A DNA stretch of 64,000 bases from Gammaproteobacteria bacterium. GTDB taxonomy: Bacteria > Pseudomonadota > Gammaproteobacteria > Pseudomonadales > Pseudohongiellaceae. Positions within the stretch are counted from its first letter, which is position 1. Every line of letters begins with the position of its first letter. The translations under genes were made by a program, and so were the position numbers. The notes under the pieces were generated by a model. That model did no database searches, was not told the origin of the DNA, and worked only from the letters and a program-made list of their open reading frames with translations. Below are positions 17,798 through 26,849 of this stretch, piece by piece. The DNA lies in contig JAUXNX010000011.1 in assembly GCA_030682575.1 (NCBI GenBank), forward strand, positions 1-64,000, given 5' to 3'.

Positions 17798-19450
17798 CTA
17801 CAACGCCAGCAACCGAATATCACCCAGCAGCCTGCAAAGGTAAGTGGCAAACAAACCGCCATCCACCCCATTCACTGCACGGTGATCGTACGACAGTGTA
17901 ATCGGCAGCATCTGCCTCGGTACCAGTTGTCCGTTCATGTACACAGGTTTGGTCTGCGTTCTGGAAACCCCGAGAATTGCCACTTCCGGCGCATTCACGA
18001 TTGGAATGAAGCCAGTACCGCCCAAGGCGCCAAGACTGGAGATAGTGAAACATGCACCCTGCATGTCTTCCTTGGTCAGGCGGCGCTGCTTGGCCTTGTC
18101 GCTCATCGCCGCCACTTCTGCTGCCAACTCCCATAGTGATTTCTTGTCCACATCGCGAATCACCGGCACCATCAACCCGGCTTCTGTCGCTACTGCCACA
18201 CCAATGTGGATGTAATTCTTCTGAATGATATATTCGCCTGAGGAATGCAGGGAGACGTTGAACTGCTTGTACTCCTGCAAGGTTTTCGCGCAGGCCTTGA
18301 GCAGGAACGGCAAGAACGTCAGCTTGACACCCTTCTTGTCCGCCTCACCTTTCAAGTCATTTCTGAATGCTTCCAGATCCGTGATGTCGGCTTCGTTGAA
18401 TTGTGCGACATGAGGCACCGTTGACCAGTTACGCTGCATATTGACAGCAGTCACCTTGTGCAACTTGCTCATCGGCACCTGTTCGATCGGACCAAACTGA
18501 CTGAAATCGATATCGGGCACGGCAGAAATGCCAGCCACCATACCCATTGCTGCAACCGGCGTCTGCAGACGTGTTTTCACGAAACTGTGAATGTCTTCCT
18601 TCTGAATACGATTCCTGGCACCTGTACCCGTGACCTGAGTCAGATCGACACCCAGCTCGCGGGCCAGCTTGCGAACCGCAGGGCCTGCGTAGACCTCACC
18701 AGAGGAGGCTTCTGTCGCTGCCACAGCAGGCTGCGGAGAAGCCGCTTTCTGTGCGACCGCAGATTGAGCTGATGCTGATTGCGCTGCAGCAGGAGCCGGG
18801 GCCGCAACGGGTGCTGCTGGTTTGCTTTCGATGGCTGCCGGCGCAGGAGCTTCAGCAGAGTTGACTTGCAGTTCCAGAATGGCGGATCCCTTGGAAACCT
18901 TGTCACCCAGCTTGAGCTTGAGCGACTTGACCACACCCGCCTTGGGTGCAGGGATGTCCATCGCGGCCTTGTCAGATTCGAGTGTGATCAGGGAATCTTC
19001 CTTCTTGACCGTATCACCGACCTTCACATGGATCTCGATCACTTCGACATCGCTGTCGCCACCCAGATCAGGCACTTCAATCAGTTCAACACTGCTGCCT
19101 CCGGAGGTAGCAGGTGCGGCAACCGGTGCTGCTGCAGGCGCTGCCTCCTGCCTGAATGTTGCTTCGCTCCTGGCTGCAGGCTTTTCCGCCGGAGCTTCCA
19201 CAGAGGCGGAGCCCTCCACTTCCAACATCAGAATCTCATGTCCCTCGGACACCAGATCCCCTACCTTGATACTGATGCTCTTTACGACACCACTCTTCGG
19301 AGAGGGAATCTCCATCGCGGCCTTGTCGCTCTCCAACACCATGAGCGAGTCGTTCTCGCTGACCGTCTGACCTGGCTTGACCAGCAGTTCGATCACTTCT
19401 ACATCTTTCGAATCACCAAGATTCGGTACTTTTATACTTTCAACTGGCAC
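17798..19450 (-). CDS. aceF: Pyruvate dehydrogenase E2, dihydrolipoyllysine acetyltransferase
   Basis: 550 residues. Two lipoyl domains (residues 1-78 and about 121-197) carry the lipoylated lysines in ESDKAAM at Lys43 and Lys161. Ala/Pro-rich linkers follow each. A peripheral-subunit binding domain lies near 254-288 (AGPAVRKLARELGVDLTQVTGTG). The catalytic domain ends with 'SYDHRAVNGVDGG', where the usual HRxxDG Asp is Asn, as in the E2p of Azotobacter and Pseudomonas. It transfers the acetyl group to CoA. aceE lies 78 bp upstream on the same strand. The E3 gene (lpd) is not in the window. Confidence 0.97.
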   Translation of the reverse strand: MPVESIKVPNLGDSKDVEVIELLVKPGQTVSENDSLMVLESDKAAMEIPSPKSGVVKSISIKVGDLVSEGHEILMLEVEGSASVEAPAEKPAARSEATFRQEAAPAAAPVAAPATSGGSSVELIEVPDLGGDSDVEVIEIHVKVGDTVKKEDSLITLESDKAAMDIPAPKAGVVKSLKLKLGDKVSKGSAILELQVNSAEAPAPAAIESKPAAPVAAPAPAAAQSASAQSAVAQKAASPQPAVAATEASSGEVYAGPAVRKLARELGVDLTQVTGTGARNRIQKEDIHSFVKTRLQTPVAAMGMVAGISAVPDIDFSQFGPIEQVPMSKLHKVTAVNMQRNWSTVPHVAQFNEADITDLEAFRNDLKGEADKKGVKLTFLPFLLKACAKTLQEYKQFNVSLHSSGEYIIQKNYIHIGVAVATEAGLMVPVIRDVDKKSLWELAAEVAAMSDKAKQRRLTKEDMQGACFTISSLGALGGTGFIPIVNAPEVAILGVSRTQTKPVYMNGQLVPRQMLPITLSYDHRAVNGVDGGLFATYLCRLLGDIRLLAL

Positions 19451-19528
19451 TGATTAATGCTCCTGAAAAATTCTGCTCTCTTGTTGTTTTGACTTCCGTT
19501 GGCGCATCGCTCGCGGGCATGAAAAAAG

Positions 19529-22222
19529 CTACACGGTCAGCGGATCAACCTTGTCCTGATCAATATCCATGGACTTCATCGCCTTGACGATGGTATCGGC
19601 TGTCACCAAGCCACGTGCCTTCAACTCTGTCAGCGCCGCCAGCACCACGAAATGACGATCCACTTCGAAGAAGTGACGCAGATTCTCCCGCGTATCGCTA
19701 CGCCCGAATCCGTCTGTACCGAGTACACGATAAGTATCGGGCATGAACTCGCGCACCTGATCCGCGTGCACTTTCATGTAGTCTGTGGACGCAATGATCG
19801 GACCGGATGCGCCGGACAGACACTTGTTCACGTAACTGACCTTCTCTTTCTTGTTCGGGTGCAACATGTTCCAGCGCGACGTCGACAGACCATCCTTGCG
19901 CAGTTCATTGAAGCTGGTAACACTCCATACGTCCACGGCCACCTTGTAGTCGTCGCGCAGAATGCGAGCCGCAGCGCGCACTTCTCTCAGGATAGTGCCG
20001 CTGCCAAGCAAGCGAATACGTAGATCCGTCAACGCCTTGCCCTGCACTTTATACTCTTTACTGCCACCATCTTCCAGCAAGTACATACCCTTGATGATGC
20101 CCTCCTCACAGCCTGCAGGCATATCGGGGTGCGTGTAATTCTCGTTCATCGTAGTAATGTAGTAGTACACCGATTCCTTCTCGTGATACATCCGGCGCAA
20201 ACCATCCTGAATGATCACGGCAAGCTCGTAAGAGTAGGTCGGGTCATAGGTCACACAATTGGGAATCGTGGAGGCAAGCAGGTGGCTGTGGCCATCCTGA
20301 TGCTGCAGACCTTCACCGTTGAGTGTGGTGCGACCGGCAGTGGCGCCAATCAAGAAGCCGCGAGCCTGCGAATCACCGGCCGCCCAGGCAAGATCGCCAA
20401 TACGCTGGAACCCGAACATGGAGTAGTAGATGTAGAACGGGATCAACGGATAGTCGTTGACGCTGTACGAGGTCGCTGCCGCCAGCCACGCAGAGAACGC
20501 GCCAGCTTCGGTGATGCCCTCTTCCAGCATCTGACCTTTCTTGTCTTCGCGGTAATACATGACCTGATTCGAGTCGACCGGGTCGTAGAGCTGTCCCTCC
20601 GACGAATAGATACCGATCTGGCGGAACATGCCTTCCATACCAAAGGTGCGGGCTTCGTCCGGCACGATTGGCACGATGCGCTGACCGATCTCCTTGTCCT
20701 TGCACAGGTTGGTGAGGATGCGCACAAACGCCATGGTCGTGGAAATTTCACGCTCCTTGGTACCCTGGGTCTGAGCGGCAAACGCGCTCAGGTCCGGTAT
20801 CTGCAACTGCTGCGCTTCCACACGACGACGCGGCACGGGTCCACCCAGCGCCTCGCGCTTCTTACGCATGTAGCGCATTTCCAGGCTGTCTTCTGCAGGA
20901 CGGTAGTAGGGAACTGCTTCGAGCTGATCATCAGGAATTGGGATATTGAAGCGGTCACGGAATGTCTTCAGAGCCTCAACGTCAAGCTTCTTCACTGAAT
21001 GGGCGACGTTCTGCGCTTCACCCGAGGCACCGAAGGCGTAACCTTTCACGGTTTTGGCCAGAATAACGGTGGGCTTGCCATTGGCTTTCGCCGCCTGTGC
21101 GTAAGCGGCATAGACCTTGAACGGATCGTGGCCGCCGCGATTGAGCGCCATGATGTCGTTATCCGACAGGTGCTCCACCATTTTCAGCAACTCGGGGCTC
21201 TTGCCGAAAAAATGTTCGCGAGTGTATGCCCCCCCACGGCCCCAGTAGTTGATGTATTCGCCATCGACTACTTCGTCCATGCGTTGCTGCAGAAGACCCT
21301 CCGTGTCATTGGCCAGCAGGGCATCCCAATGACGCCCCCACACCACCTTGATCACGTTCCAGCCAGCACCGCGGAAGATGCCTTCCAGCTCCTGGATCAC
21401 CTTGCCGTTGCCGCGTACCGGACCATCCAGACGCTGCAGATTGCAGTTGATCACGAAGATCAGATTATCGAGCTTTTCGCGCCCTGCCTTACCGATGGCA
21501 CCGAGTGATTCCGGCTCGTCGGTCTCACCGTCACCAAGGAATGCCCATACCTTGCGATCACTGTTGTCCATCAGGCCACGGCTGGTGAGGTATTTCATCA
21601 CGTGCGCCTGATAGATCGCTGCCAGGGGGCCAAGGCCCATGGAGACGGTCGGGAATTGCCAGTAGTCAGGCATCAGCCAGGGGTGCGGGTATGACGACAG
21701 GCCGTTGCCGTGCACTTCCTGACGGAAGTTGTCCAGTTGCTCGGCACTCAGACGACCTTCCAGAAAGGAACGCGAGTAGATACCGGGAGAAGAATGGCCC
21801 TGAAAATAGACCAGGTCGCCACCGTGGTTTTCAGAAGGGCCACGGAAGAAGTAGTTGAAACCCACATCGTACAAGGTAGCGGCGGAAGAGAACGTTGAAA
21901 TATGACCACCAAGGTCAGCTCCGGGCTTCTTGCCGGCACGCATGACCATAGCCAGCGCATTCCAGCGAATGATGCCGCGAATCTGGCGCTCCATGAACAT
22001 GTCGCCGGGCATCTTTTCTTCTTCAGCGGTGGATATGGTGTTGCGGTAAGGGGTGGTGACAGCGGAATACGGAAGTTGCTGCGTGTTGCGGGTCGCCTCT
22101 TCGGTCAACCTGCCCAGCAGAAAGTGTGCTCTTTCCAGGCCTTCTTCATCGATGACAGAATCAAGCGCATCAAGCCATTCTTTGGTTTCGGTGGGATTCA
22201 AATCTTGTTTGTTCAGGCTCAT
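19529..22222 (-). CDS. aceE: Pyruvate dehydrogenase E1 component, homodimeric
   Basis: 897 residues, the normal size for the AceE type. It has the N-terminal 'ETKEWLDALDSVIDEEGLERAHFLL', the 'GGHISTFSSAATLYDVGFNYFFRG' segment, and the thiamin diphosphate motif GDGETDEPES...NCNLQRLDGPV near residues 230-270. 'EKESVYYYITTMNENYTHPDMP' and 'YRVLGTDGFGRSDTRENLRHFFEVD' mark the C-terminal part. It decarboxylates pyruvate and acetylates the lipoyl arm of AceF. It heads the aceEF operon. No pdhR gene is found upstream; the gap before ampE holds two 15-bp palindromes. Confidence 0.98.
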   Translation of the reverse strand: MSLNKQDLNPTETKEWLDALDSVIDEEGLERAHFLLGRLTEEATRNTQQLPYSAVTTPYRNTISTAEEEKMPGDMFMERQIRGIIRWNALAMVMRAGKKPGADLGGHISTFSSAATLYDVGFNYFFRGPSENHGGDLVYFQGHSSPGIYSRSFLEGRLSAEQLDNFRQEVHGNGLSSYPHPWLMPDYWQFPTVSMGLGPLAAIYQAHVMKYLTSRGLMDNSDRKVWAFLGDGETDEPESLGAIGKAGREKLDNLIFVINCNLQRLDGPVRGNGKVIQELEGIFRGAGWNVIKVVWGRHWDALLANDTEGLLQQRMDEVVDGEYINYWGRGGAYTREHFFGKSPELLKMVEHLSDNDIMALNRGGHDPFKVYAAYAQAAKANGKPTVILAKTVKGYAFGASGEAQNVAHSVKKLDVEALKTFRDRFNIPIPDDQLEAVPYYRPAEDSLEMRYMRKKREALGGPVPRRRVEAQQLQIPDLSAFAAQTQGTKEREISTTMAFVRILTNLCKDKEIGQRIVPIVPDEARTFGMEGMFRQIGIYSSEGQLYDPVDSNQVMYYREDKKGQMLEEGITEAGAFSAWLAAATSYSVNDYPLIPFYIYYSMFGFQRIGDLAWAAGDSQARGFLIGATAGRTTLNGEGLQHQDGHSHLLASTIPNCVTYDPTYSYELAVIIQDGLRRMYHEKESVYYYITTMNENYTHPDMPAGCEEGIIKGMYLLEDGGSKEYKVQGKALTDLRIRLLGSGTILREVRAAARILRDDYKVAVDVWSVTSFNELRKDGLSTSRWNMLHPNKKEKVSYVNKCLSGASGPIIASTDYMKVHADQVREFMPDTYRVLGTDGFGRSDTRENLRHFFEVDRHFVVLAALTELKARGLVTADTIVKAMKSMDIDQDKVDPLTV

Positions 22223-22310
22223 AAGCTAAGGCTCTCGTTTATTCTGTCCCCGCAGGGCTTTTGGTATGTAAATCAGGCGCGAATCGTCAATTGTGGATAT
22301 CGAACCGATT

Positions 22311-22325
22311 TGTAAATAATTTACA
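22311..22325. promoter_or_regulatory. 15-bp palindrome upstream of aceE, candidate operator
   Basis: TGTAAATAATTTACA is a perfect dyad about 90 bp upstream of the aceE start, in the 184-bp gap between ampE and aceE. It lacks a GC stem and T run, so it looks like a protein-binding site rather than a terminator. The binding protein is unknown; it does not match the E. coli PdhR site. Confidence 0.4.
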
Positions 22326-22383
22326 TGGTAGCCGGATTTTACCCTAGCACCAAGGCGATTTTCAATGCAGAAAGCGGATAAAA

Positions 22384-22398
22384 TGTAGTTTAACTACA
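22384..22398. promoter_or_regulatory. 15-bp palindrome just after ampE
   Basis: TGTAGTTTAACTACA is a perfect dyad nine bases past the ampE stop, followed on the minus strand by TTTTATCC. It could be a weak terminator for ampDE, or an operator related to the dyad 73 bp away, which also begins TGTA and ends TACA. Confidence 0.35.
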
Positions 22399-22406
22399 AA
22401 AACGGC

Positions 22407-23381
22407 TCAGCTTCCTGTTCCGTATAGCGCCATTATCGCAAGCACACTTACCCAGATCACCTGACTGCGGTTGAGCAGGGCCAGTAATTCCTCCACCTGG
22501 CGCGCCGCTCGGACGCCAAGGGTGTGCTCATCGACAGCACTCTCGGCATCGATCAACACTGTGGTCACCGGGTCAGCCGTCCCATCATCGGCAGCGGAAT
22601 CACGCACCAGCACCATTCTCTCTGACGAACCCAGCGCCGCCAGAGCGCAGGTGTGAACTACACTGATGGCACTGCGATCCATATCCATGACGACCTCTCG
22701 CAGACGAGCAAAAGCACCCACGAAATCCCCCGCCAACGAAAAGGTCAATGCCAGAAGCCGCGCAGGTACCCACTCCAGCACATAGGCCAACCGCAGCACC
22801 AGCTCACCCTCTTCTGTGGCCGAGTGCTGCCAGACGCGACTGCGATACAGAAAGGCCAGATGGTAGAACAGCGCGCCGGTGGGGCCGAGCAGTAGATACC
22901 AGAAGAGCACTGCAAAAAGCCGCTCGAAATAACTGGACATCAGGAAACGACAGAACTCTTCATGCAGCATTGCGCGATCATCACAGTTGTCGAGCGAGAC
23001 CTGATGCCAGCGCTCCTGCAGCAGCAGAAAGGCACCCTCATAATTTTCCGCCCGCCACAGATCCAGGTAACGTCCCGTCAGAGTATTCACATTTACCCGA
23101 TCAAACAGGGCAAGCAACACTCCGACATGCACGAGCAGGGTCACCAGCCCAAAGGCAACCCCATCCACGAGCCACAACACAACACCTAACAACGCGGCAG
23201 GCAACAGGAGAACCAGTGCGGGATAGAGCAGGGTGTGCCGAGCCAACCGCTCTGGAAACTCGTTGGTGCGCTCGGTCAGCCATCCCTGAAACCTTACAAA
23301 CCACGAGTCGTTAAGGATGTCACGATCGCGGGTCCAATAGTGGTTCACAGCAAGCGCCAGCAGTATCACTAGAAATTTCAT
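22407..23381 (-). CDS. ampE: AmpE-like inner membrane protein
   Basis: A 324-residue membrane protein with hydrophobic segments at the N-terminus (KFLVILLALAVNHYW), around residues 50-95, near 160-180 and at the C-terminus (QVIWVSVLAIMALYG). 'WFVRFQGWL', 'LFDRVNVNT...YLDLWRAENYEGA', 'EEFCRFLMSSYFERLFAVLFWYLLLGPTGALFYHLAFLYR' and 'LEWVPARLLALTFSLAGDF' match AmpE/CobD-like proteins. AmpE is linked to beta-lactamase induction signalling, with an unclear mechanism. Its start overlaps the ampD stop, giving an ampDE operon. Confidence 0.85.
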   Translation of the reverse strand: MKFLVILLALAVNHYWTRDRDILNDSWFVRFQGWLTERTNEFPERLARHTLLYPALVLLLPAALLGVVLWLVDGVAFGLVTLLVHVGVLLALFDRVNVNTLTGRYLDLWRAENYEGAFLLLQERWHQVSLDNCDDRAMLHEEFCRFLMSSYFERLFAVLFWYLLLGPTGALFYHLAFLYRSRVWQHSATEEGELVLRLAYVLEWVPARLLALTFSLAGDFVGAFARLREVVMDMDRSAISVVHTCALAALGSSERMVLVRDSAADDGTADPVTTVLIDAESAVDEHTLGVRAARQVEELLALLNRSQVIWVSVLAIMALYGTGS

Positions 23382-23950
23382 GCGTTTTGTCCTGCTTCAT
23401 GCGCCAAGGTCAATTGACAACGGGTCTTGAAAAGCCGCCAGTCGAAATGGGGGCCGGGGTCGGTCTTCCTCCCCGGCGCAACATCGCTATGCCCCACAAT
23501 GCGATCCAGAGTGATTTGCGGATACGCCGCCGTGATGAGCCCGGTGACACTCACCAACTGATCGTACTGGGCGGCAGTGAAAGGTTCGAAGTCGGTGCCT
23601 TCCAATTCAATACCTATTGAGAAGTCATTACAATTCTCGCGACCGCAAAAACTGGAAACTCCTGCGTGCCATGCCTTCCTGTTGAACGGCACATACTGAG
23701 ATACCGCGCCAGCCCGATCAATAAGCAGGTGCGACGAAACCCGTAGATGAGCTATTTCGGCGAAGTAGTCATGCTCCCCGGCATCAAGTCGATTGCAGAA
23801 GAGCGCATCAACATAGCCCCCACCATACTGGCCAGGAGGCAGGCTGATATTGTGGATCACCAACATGTCTATGACCGTACCCACTGGTCGCTCGCTGCAA
23901 TTGAGCGAAGGCACCTGGCGGGCGAAACTGAGACGATGATCTACGATCAA
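23378..23950 (-). CDS. ampD: 1,6-anhydro-N-acetylmuramyl-L-alanine amidase AmpD
   Basis: 190 residues from TTG at 23950. The amidase_2 fold shows zinc ligands in 'MLVIHNISLPPG' (about His33) and in 'DPGPHFDW' near the C-terminus; 'SSHLLIDRAG', 'AWHAGVSSFCGRENCND' and 'IGIELEGTD' are typical. It removes the stem peptide from anhydro-muropeptides delivered by AmpG. TTG is chosen because GGAG lies six bases upstream and the resulting N-terminus (LIVDHRLSFARQVPS) aligns with AmpD. An ATG at 24007 would add 19 unlike residues. It overlaps ampE by four bases. Confidence 0.92.
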   Translation of the reverse strand: MIVDHRLSFARQVPSLNCSERPVGTVIDMLVIHNISLPPGQYGGGYVDALFCNRLDAGEHDYFAEIAHLRVSSHLLIDRAGAVSQYVPFNRKAWHAGVSSFCGRENCNDFSIGIELEGTDFEPFTAAQYDQLVSVTGLITAAYPQITLDRIVGHSDVAPGRKTDPGPHFDWRLFKTRCQLTLAHEAGQNA

Positions 23951-24182
23951 TTCACTCTCCAATTCTTGTGGAAGCGGACCAAGCCCGCGATCAGCTGCAC
24001 GCTGCATCGCAGCGCTTGCACAGCACGCTCCCGCAGTGGAAGCAGGGCAGGCCCGCAGCAGATTCTATCCGGGCTTCGTCCGGCAAGCCATCGCACCTCT
24101 TCCTGGCCAAGGCACAAAACTATCAATCAACCGGAGGATACGCCATAATTTTGAGCCCATCACATGCCCGCAGTACACGCCT

Positions 24183-24713
24183 ATGAGCGCACAGGAACAG
24201 CCACACCCCACTCGCCCGATCGGCCTGTCCATGCTGATCGCCAGTTTCGTGCTGGGTCTCGGACTGCTGACCGTCTTCTTCGACTCCATGCTGGGACGCC
24301 GGGAAAATCCCAACCAGAACCCTGTCAGTCAGATCGACACAGATGGCAGTGTAGTAGTTGAATTGCAACGCAACCGTCAGGGGCACTATGTTGTGAATGG
24401 CGAGATTGAGGGGAAACCGGCCATTTTCCTCCTCGATACTGGCGCCACTGACGTGGTGTTGCCCGAAGAACTCGCACAGAGTGCTGGACTGGAGCGTGGT
24501 TTCCCTACCCGCGCCACCACGGCCAACGGCGAGTTGGTGGTCTATTCTGCCAACATCAGACAACTGCAAATCGGCGAAATACTGCTGACTGACGTTCGAG
24601 CCAGCATCAATCCCGCCATGCATGGCAATACTGTGCTGCTCGGGATGAGCGCCCTGCGCCATATCGAATTCACGCAGCGTGGCGATACGCTGACGCTGCG
24701 CTATATCCCTTGA
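24183..24713 (+). CDS. Retropepsin-like aspartyl protease, membrane-anchored (TIGR02281 type)
   Basis: 176 residues from the ATG at 24183. One membrane anchor spans roughly residues 15-35 (IGLSMLIASFVLGLGLLTVFF). A clan AA protease domain has the active-site motif LLDTGATDVVLPEELA near residues 95-110 and the closing 'VLLGMSALRHIEFTQRGDTLTLR'. Retropepsin-like enzymes work as dimers, one Asp per subunit. The active site should face the periplasm. Substrates are unknown. The gene lies between ampD (divergent) and nadC (same strand, 45 bp downstream). Confidence 0.82.
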   Translation: MSAQEQPHPTRPIGLSMLIASFVLGLGLLTVFFDSMLGRRENPNQNPVSQIDTDGSVVVELQRNRQGHYVVNGEIEGKPAIFLLDTGATDVVLPEELAQSAGLERGFPTRATTANGELVVYSANIRQLQIGEILLTDVRASINPAMHGNTVLLGMSALRHIEFTQRGDTLTLRYIP

Positions 24714-24758
24714 TGCGAGATACAGTAATCAACCCATCACTCTCCTAACAGGAAAACC

Positions 24759-25598
24759 ATGAGCAGTAATCACATTCTACCTTCGGACATCGCCCCCACT
24801 GTCGCGAATGCTCTACGGGAAGACATTGGGCCGGGTGACATCACTGCACTATTGATTGCCGAGGACACACTGGCGACGGCACACATTTTCAGTCGCGAAC
24901 CCGCCATTCTCTGCGGTGTCGCATGGGTCAACGAGGTGATGCGCCAGGTAGATCCTGCGATCAGCATCGACTGGCACGCTGTTGATGGAAATATGGTAGA
25001 CAAGGATCAGAAACTGCTGACCTTGCACGGCTCTGCCAGACACTTGCTGACAGCCGAGCGCTGTGCACTCAACTTCCTGCAGACACTCTCCGCCACGGCC
25101 ACTCTCAGCCATCAGTACGCCGCGCTGGTGAAGCATACTGCAGTCCGATTGCTTGATACCCGCAAGACCATTCCCGGCCTGCGTACCGCGCAAAAATACG
25201 CCGTGGCCGTCGGTGGTTGCCACAACCACCGCATGGGGCTTTATGATGCTTTTCTCATCAAGGAGAATCACATCAGCGCCTGCGGCTCCATCACTGCCGC
25301 CGTTGCAAAAGCGCGTTCGCTGCATGGTGACAAGCCTGTGGAAGTTGAGGTGGAAAATCTTGAACAATTGCGCGAAGCCATGGCAGCCAATGCAGAGATC
25401 ATCATGCTCGACAATTTTGAATTGAATGCCATGCGTGAAGCAGTCATGATCAATGACGGCAAAGCAAGACTCGAAGCCTCGGGTGGCATCAATCGAGACA
25501 CACTGGTAGCCATCGCGGAAACGGGTGTCGACTATATTTCGATAGGCGCGTTGACCAAGGATTGCAAGGCCGTCGATCTTTCGATGCTGTTCACATAA
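24759..25598 (+). CDS. nadC: Nicotinate-nucleotide pyrophosphorylase (carboxylating)
   Basis: A 279-residue enzyme, the normal length. Characteristic stretches are '[16 protein letters not shown]', '[22 protein letters not shown]', '[42 protein letters not shown]', '[14 protein letters not shown]', 'IIMLDNFEL' and '[12 protein letters not shown]...[15 protein letters not shown]'. It converts quinolinate and PRPP to nicotinate mononucleotide in NAD synthesis. Its place between ampD and pilA matches Pseudomonas. Confidence 0.97.
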   Translation: MSSNHILPSDIAPTVANALREDIGPGDITALLIAEDTLATAHIFSREPAILCGVAWVNEVMRQVDPAISIDWHAVDGNMVDKDQKLLTLHGSARHLLTAERCALNFLQTLSATATLSHQYAALVKHTAVRLLDTRKTIPGLRTAQKYAVAVGGCHNHRMGLYDAFLIKENHISACGSITAAVAKARSLHGDKPVEVEVENLEQLREAMAANAEIIMLDNFELNAMREAVMINDGKARLEASGGINRDTLVAIAETGVDYISIGALTKDCKAVDLSMLFT

Positions 25599-25650
25599 AC
25601 AGAAATGTTATTACCGGCATATGCAGGATTCTGAGAATCAGGAGGATCGC

Positions 25651-26385
25651 ATGACCACTTCTCTCTGGAAGATTTCAACCCTCGGCGCAGACGTGATGAC
25701 AAGAACATTTGGACTGACAACGCTCCTGCTCGGACTGTTTGGCCTGAGTCCCGCCGCCCTGTCACACCCTGGCCCACTTGATGAAAACGGTGGCCACTAC
25801 AATGGCGCGTCCTACCATTGTCATCTATCAGTATGTGAGGAACCGGATACGTTCACGCGCGGCAACCGTGACAGCTTTTTCTTTGATCCACAGTCCCGCG
25901 ATAAATTCTTCAATGCGGCGGACTGGCCCTACGACGAAGACTTCGATGGCGACTGCCAGAATACCCGCAACGAGATCCTTGTGGTCACCAGTCGCGCCTC
26001 TGTGAGCTACACCAACCCGCGAAATTGCGAAGCCCGCATTGGGGAATGGTTTGACGAATACACGGGCAAGACCTTTACGGTTGCCGCTCAACTTGAACTC
26101 GATCACATCATCCCACTGCGCTATGCCCACAACCTTGGCGGTGATGCATGGCCGCAGGGCAAGAAAGTGGCATTCGCCAACGATCCATTGAATCTGATTC
26201 TTACTGAGCGTAGCGAAGCACGGCGCAAGAATGAACGTGGGCCCAGTCGCTATCTGCCAAGGGAGGAGTATCGATGCGACTATGTCAGGCAGTGGCTGGC
26301 GATTGCAGAAAAATATGAGTTGAGGTTGGCGACAACAGACAGCAACCGCATTACCGTCATCCTGCGCGATTGCGGAGAGGAATGA
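25651..26385 (+). CDS. Exported HNH (GmrSD/DUF1524-like) endonuclease with an N-terminal His-rich YHYH-type motif
   Basis: 244 residues from the ATG at 25651, which has AGGAGG five bases upstream. A signal peptide or anchor covers residues 1-38. 'HPGPLDENGGHYNGASYHCH' follows, the metal-binding-looking motif found in many small exported nucleases. The HNH core lies near residues 148-195: LELDHIIPLRYAHNLGG, then 'AFANDPLNLILTERSEARRKNERGPSRYLP'. The combination suggests a periplasmic or secreted DNase, possibly for nutrient use or DNA processing. It sits 52 bp after nadC and ends at a terminator. Activity is inferred from motifs only. Confidence 0.8.
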   Translation: MTTSLWKISTLGADVMTRTFGLTTLLLGLFGLSPAALSHPGPLDENGGHYNGASYHCHLSVCEEPDTFTRGNRDSFFFDPQSRDKFFNAADWPYDEDFDGDCQNTRNEILVVTSRASVSYTNPRNCEARIGEWFDEYTGKTFTVAAQLELDHIIPLRYAHNLGGDAWPQGKKVAFANDPLNLILTERSEARRKNERGPSRYLPREEYRCDYVRQWLAIAEKYELRLATTDSNRITVILRDCGEE

Positions 26386-26387
26386 AA

Positions 26388-26423
26388 AACGGGGTCTGGA
26401 CACTATTGCGCCCAGACCCCGTT
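26388..26423. terminator. Terminator with GGGGTCTGG...CCAGACCCC stem
   Basis: AACGGGGTCTGG (26388-26399) pairs exactly with 26412-26423 across 12 bases. It lies between the convergent HNH and cytochrome genes. T runs are short (GTTTC on plus, GTTTTTCA on minus), so it serves the leftward cytochrome gene best. The design resembles the GGGGTC/GACCCC hairpin at 17713-17756. Confidence 0.65.
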
Positions 26424-26447
26424 TCAGGTGTTTCTATCTGTATCAGC

Positions 26448-26849
26448 CTAACTCGCCGGCTCGATTGCAATCTCTCTCATGCCGCCGCCACCGTACTGCA
26501 GACGGGCCGCTCCTGACGGGAATCCTGTCAACTGAAGCACGTAGGCCATGATGTCTTCGTACTCTGCATCAGAGAATGAACCGGGGTTGTCAGCCGGCAT
26601 TGCACTCATGACCTGCTCGAAGAGGTACATCAGTGGCTGACCACGCCATGTCTGGAACACAGTCTTGTAGTAGTCGGCGTTATGGCACGTTGAACAGCTA
26701 CGGTCGAACAGATCCTTGCCTGCTGCGGCCTGCTCCTGAGTGTAGACGCCTGCGCTTATTGACGTAGGTGCGGCTCCTGCGTCAGCAATCGCCGCGCTGC
26801 CCAGTACTACAGTCATCAGTGTTGCGATCGCAAATCTAGTTTTTTTCAT
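26448..26849 (-). CDS. Exported c-type cytochrome, single haem
   Basis: A 133-residue protein with a signal peptide (MKKTRFAIATLMTVVLGSAAIADAGAA) and one haem-binding motif CSTCH (Cys52, Cys55, His56). A candidate axial methionine is Met84 in 'SAMPADNPGSFSD', a spacing seen in class I cytochromes that serve periplasmic dehydrogenases. 'EYEDIMAYVLQLTGFPSG' is the usual C-terminal helix. It probably carries electrons in the periplasm. No partner oxidoreductase gene is adjacent, so the donor is unknown. Confidence 0.88.
   Translation of the reverse strand: MKKTRFAIATLMTVVLGSAAIADAGAAPTSISAGVYTQEQAAAGKDLFDRSCSTCHNADYYKTVFQTWRGQPLMYLFEQVMSAMPADNPGSFSDAEYEDIMAYVLQLTGFPSGAARLQYGGGGMREIAIEPAS

Noticed and set aside
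17798-17900. AceF active site lacking the Asp of HRxxDG
   Set aside because: Asn at this position is normal in the E2p of Azotobacter and Pseudomonas, so the enzyme is not considered damaged.
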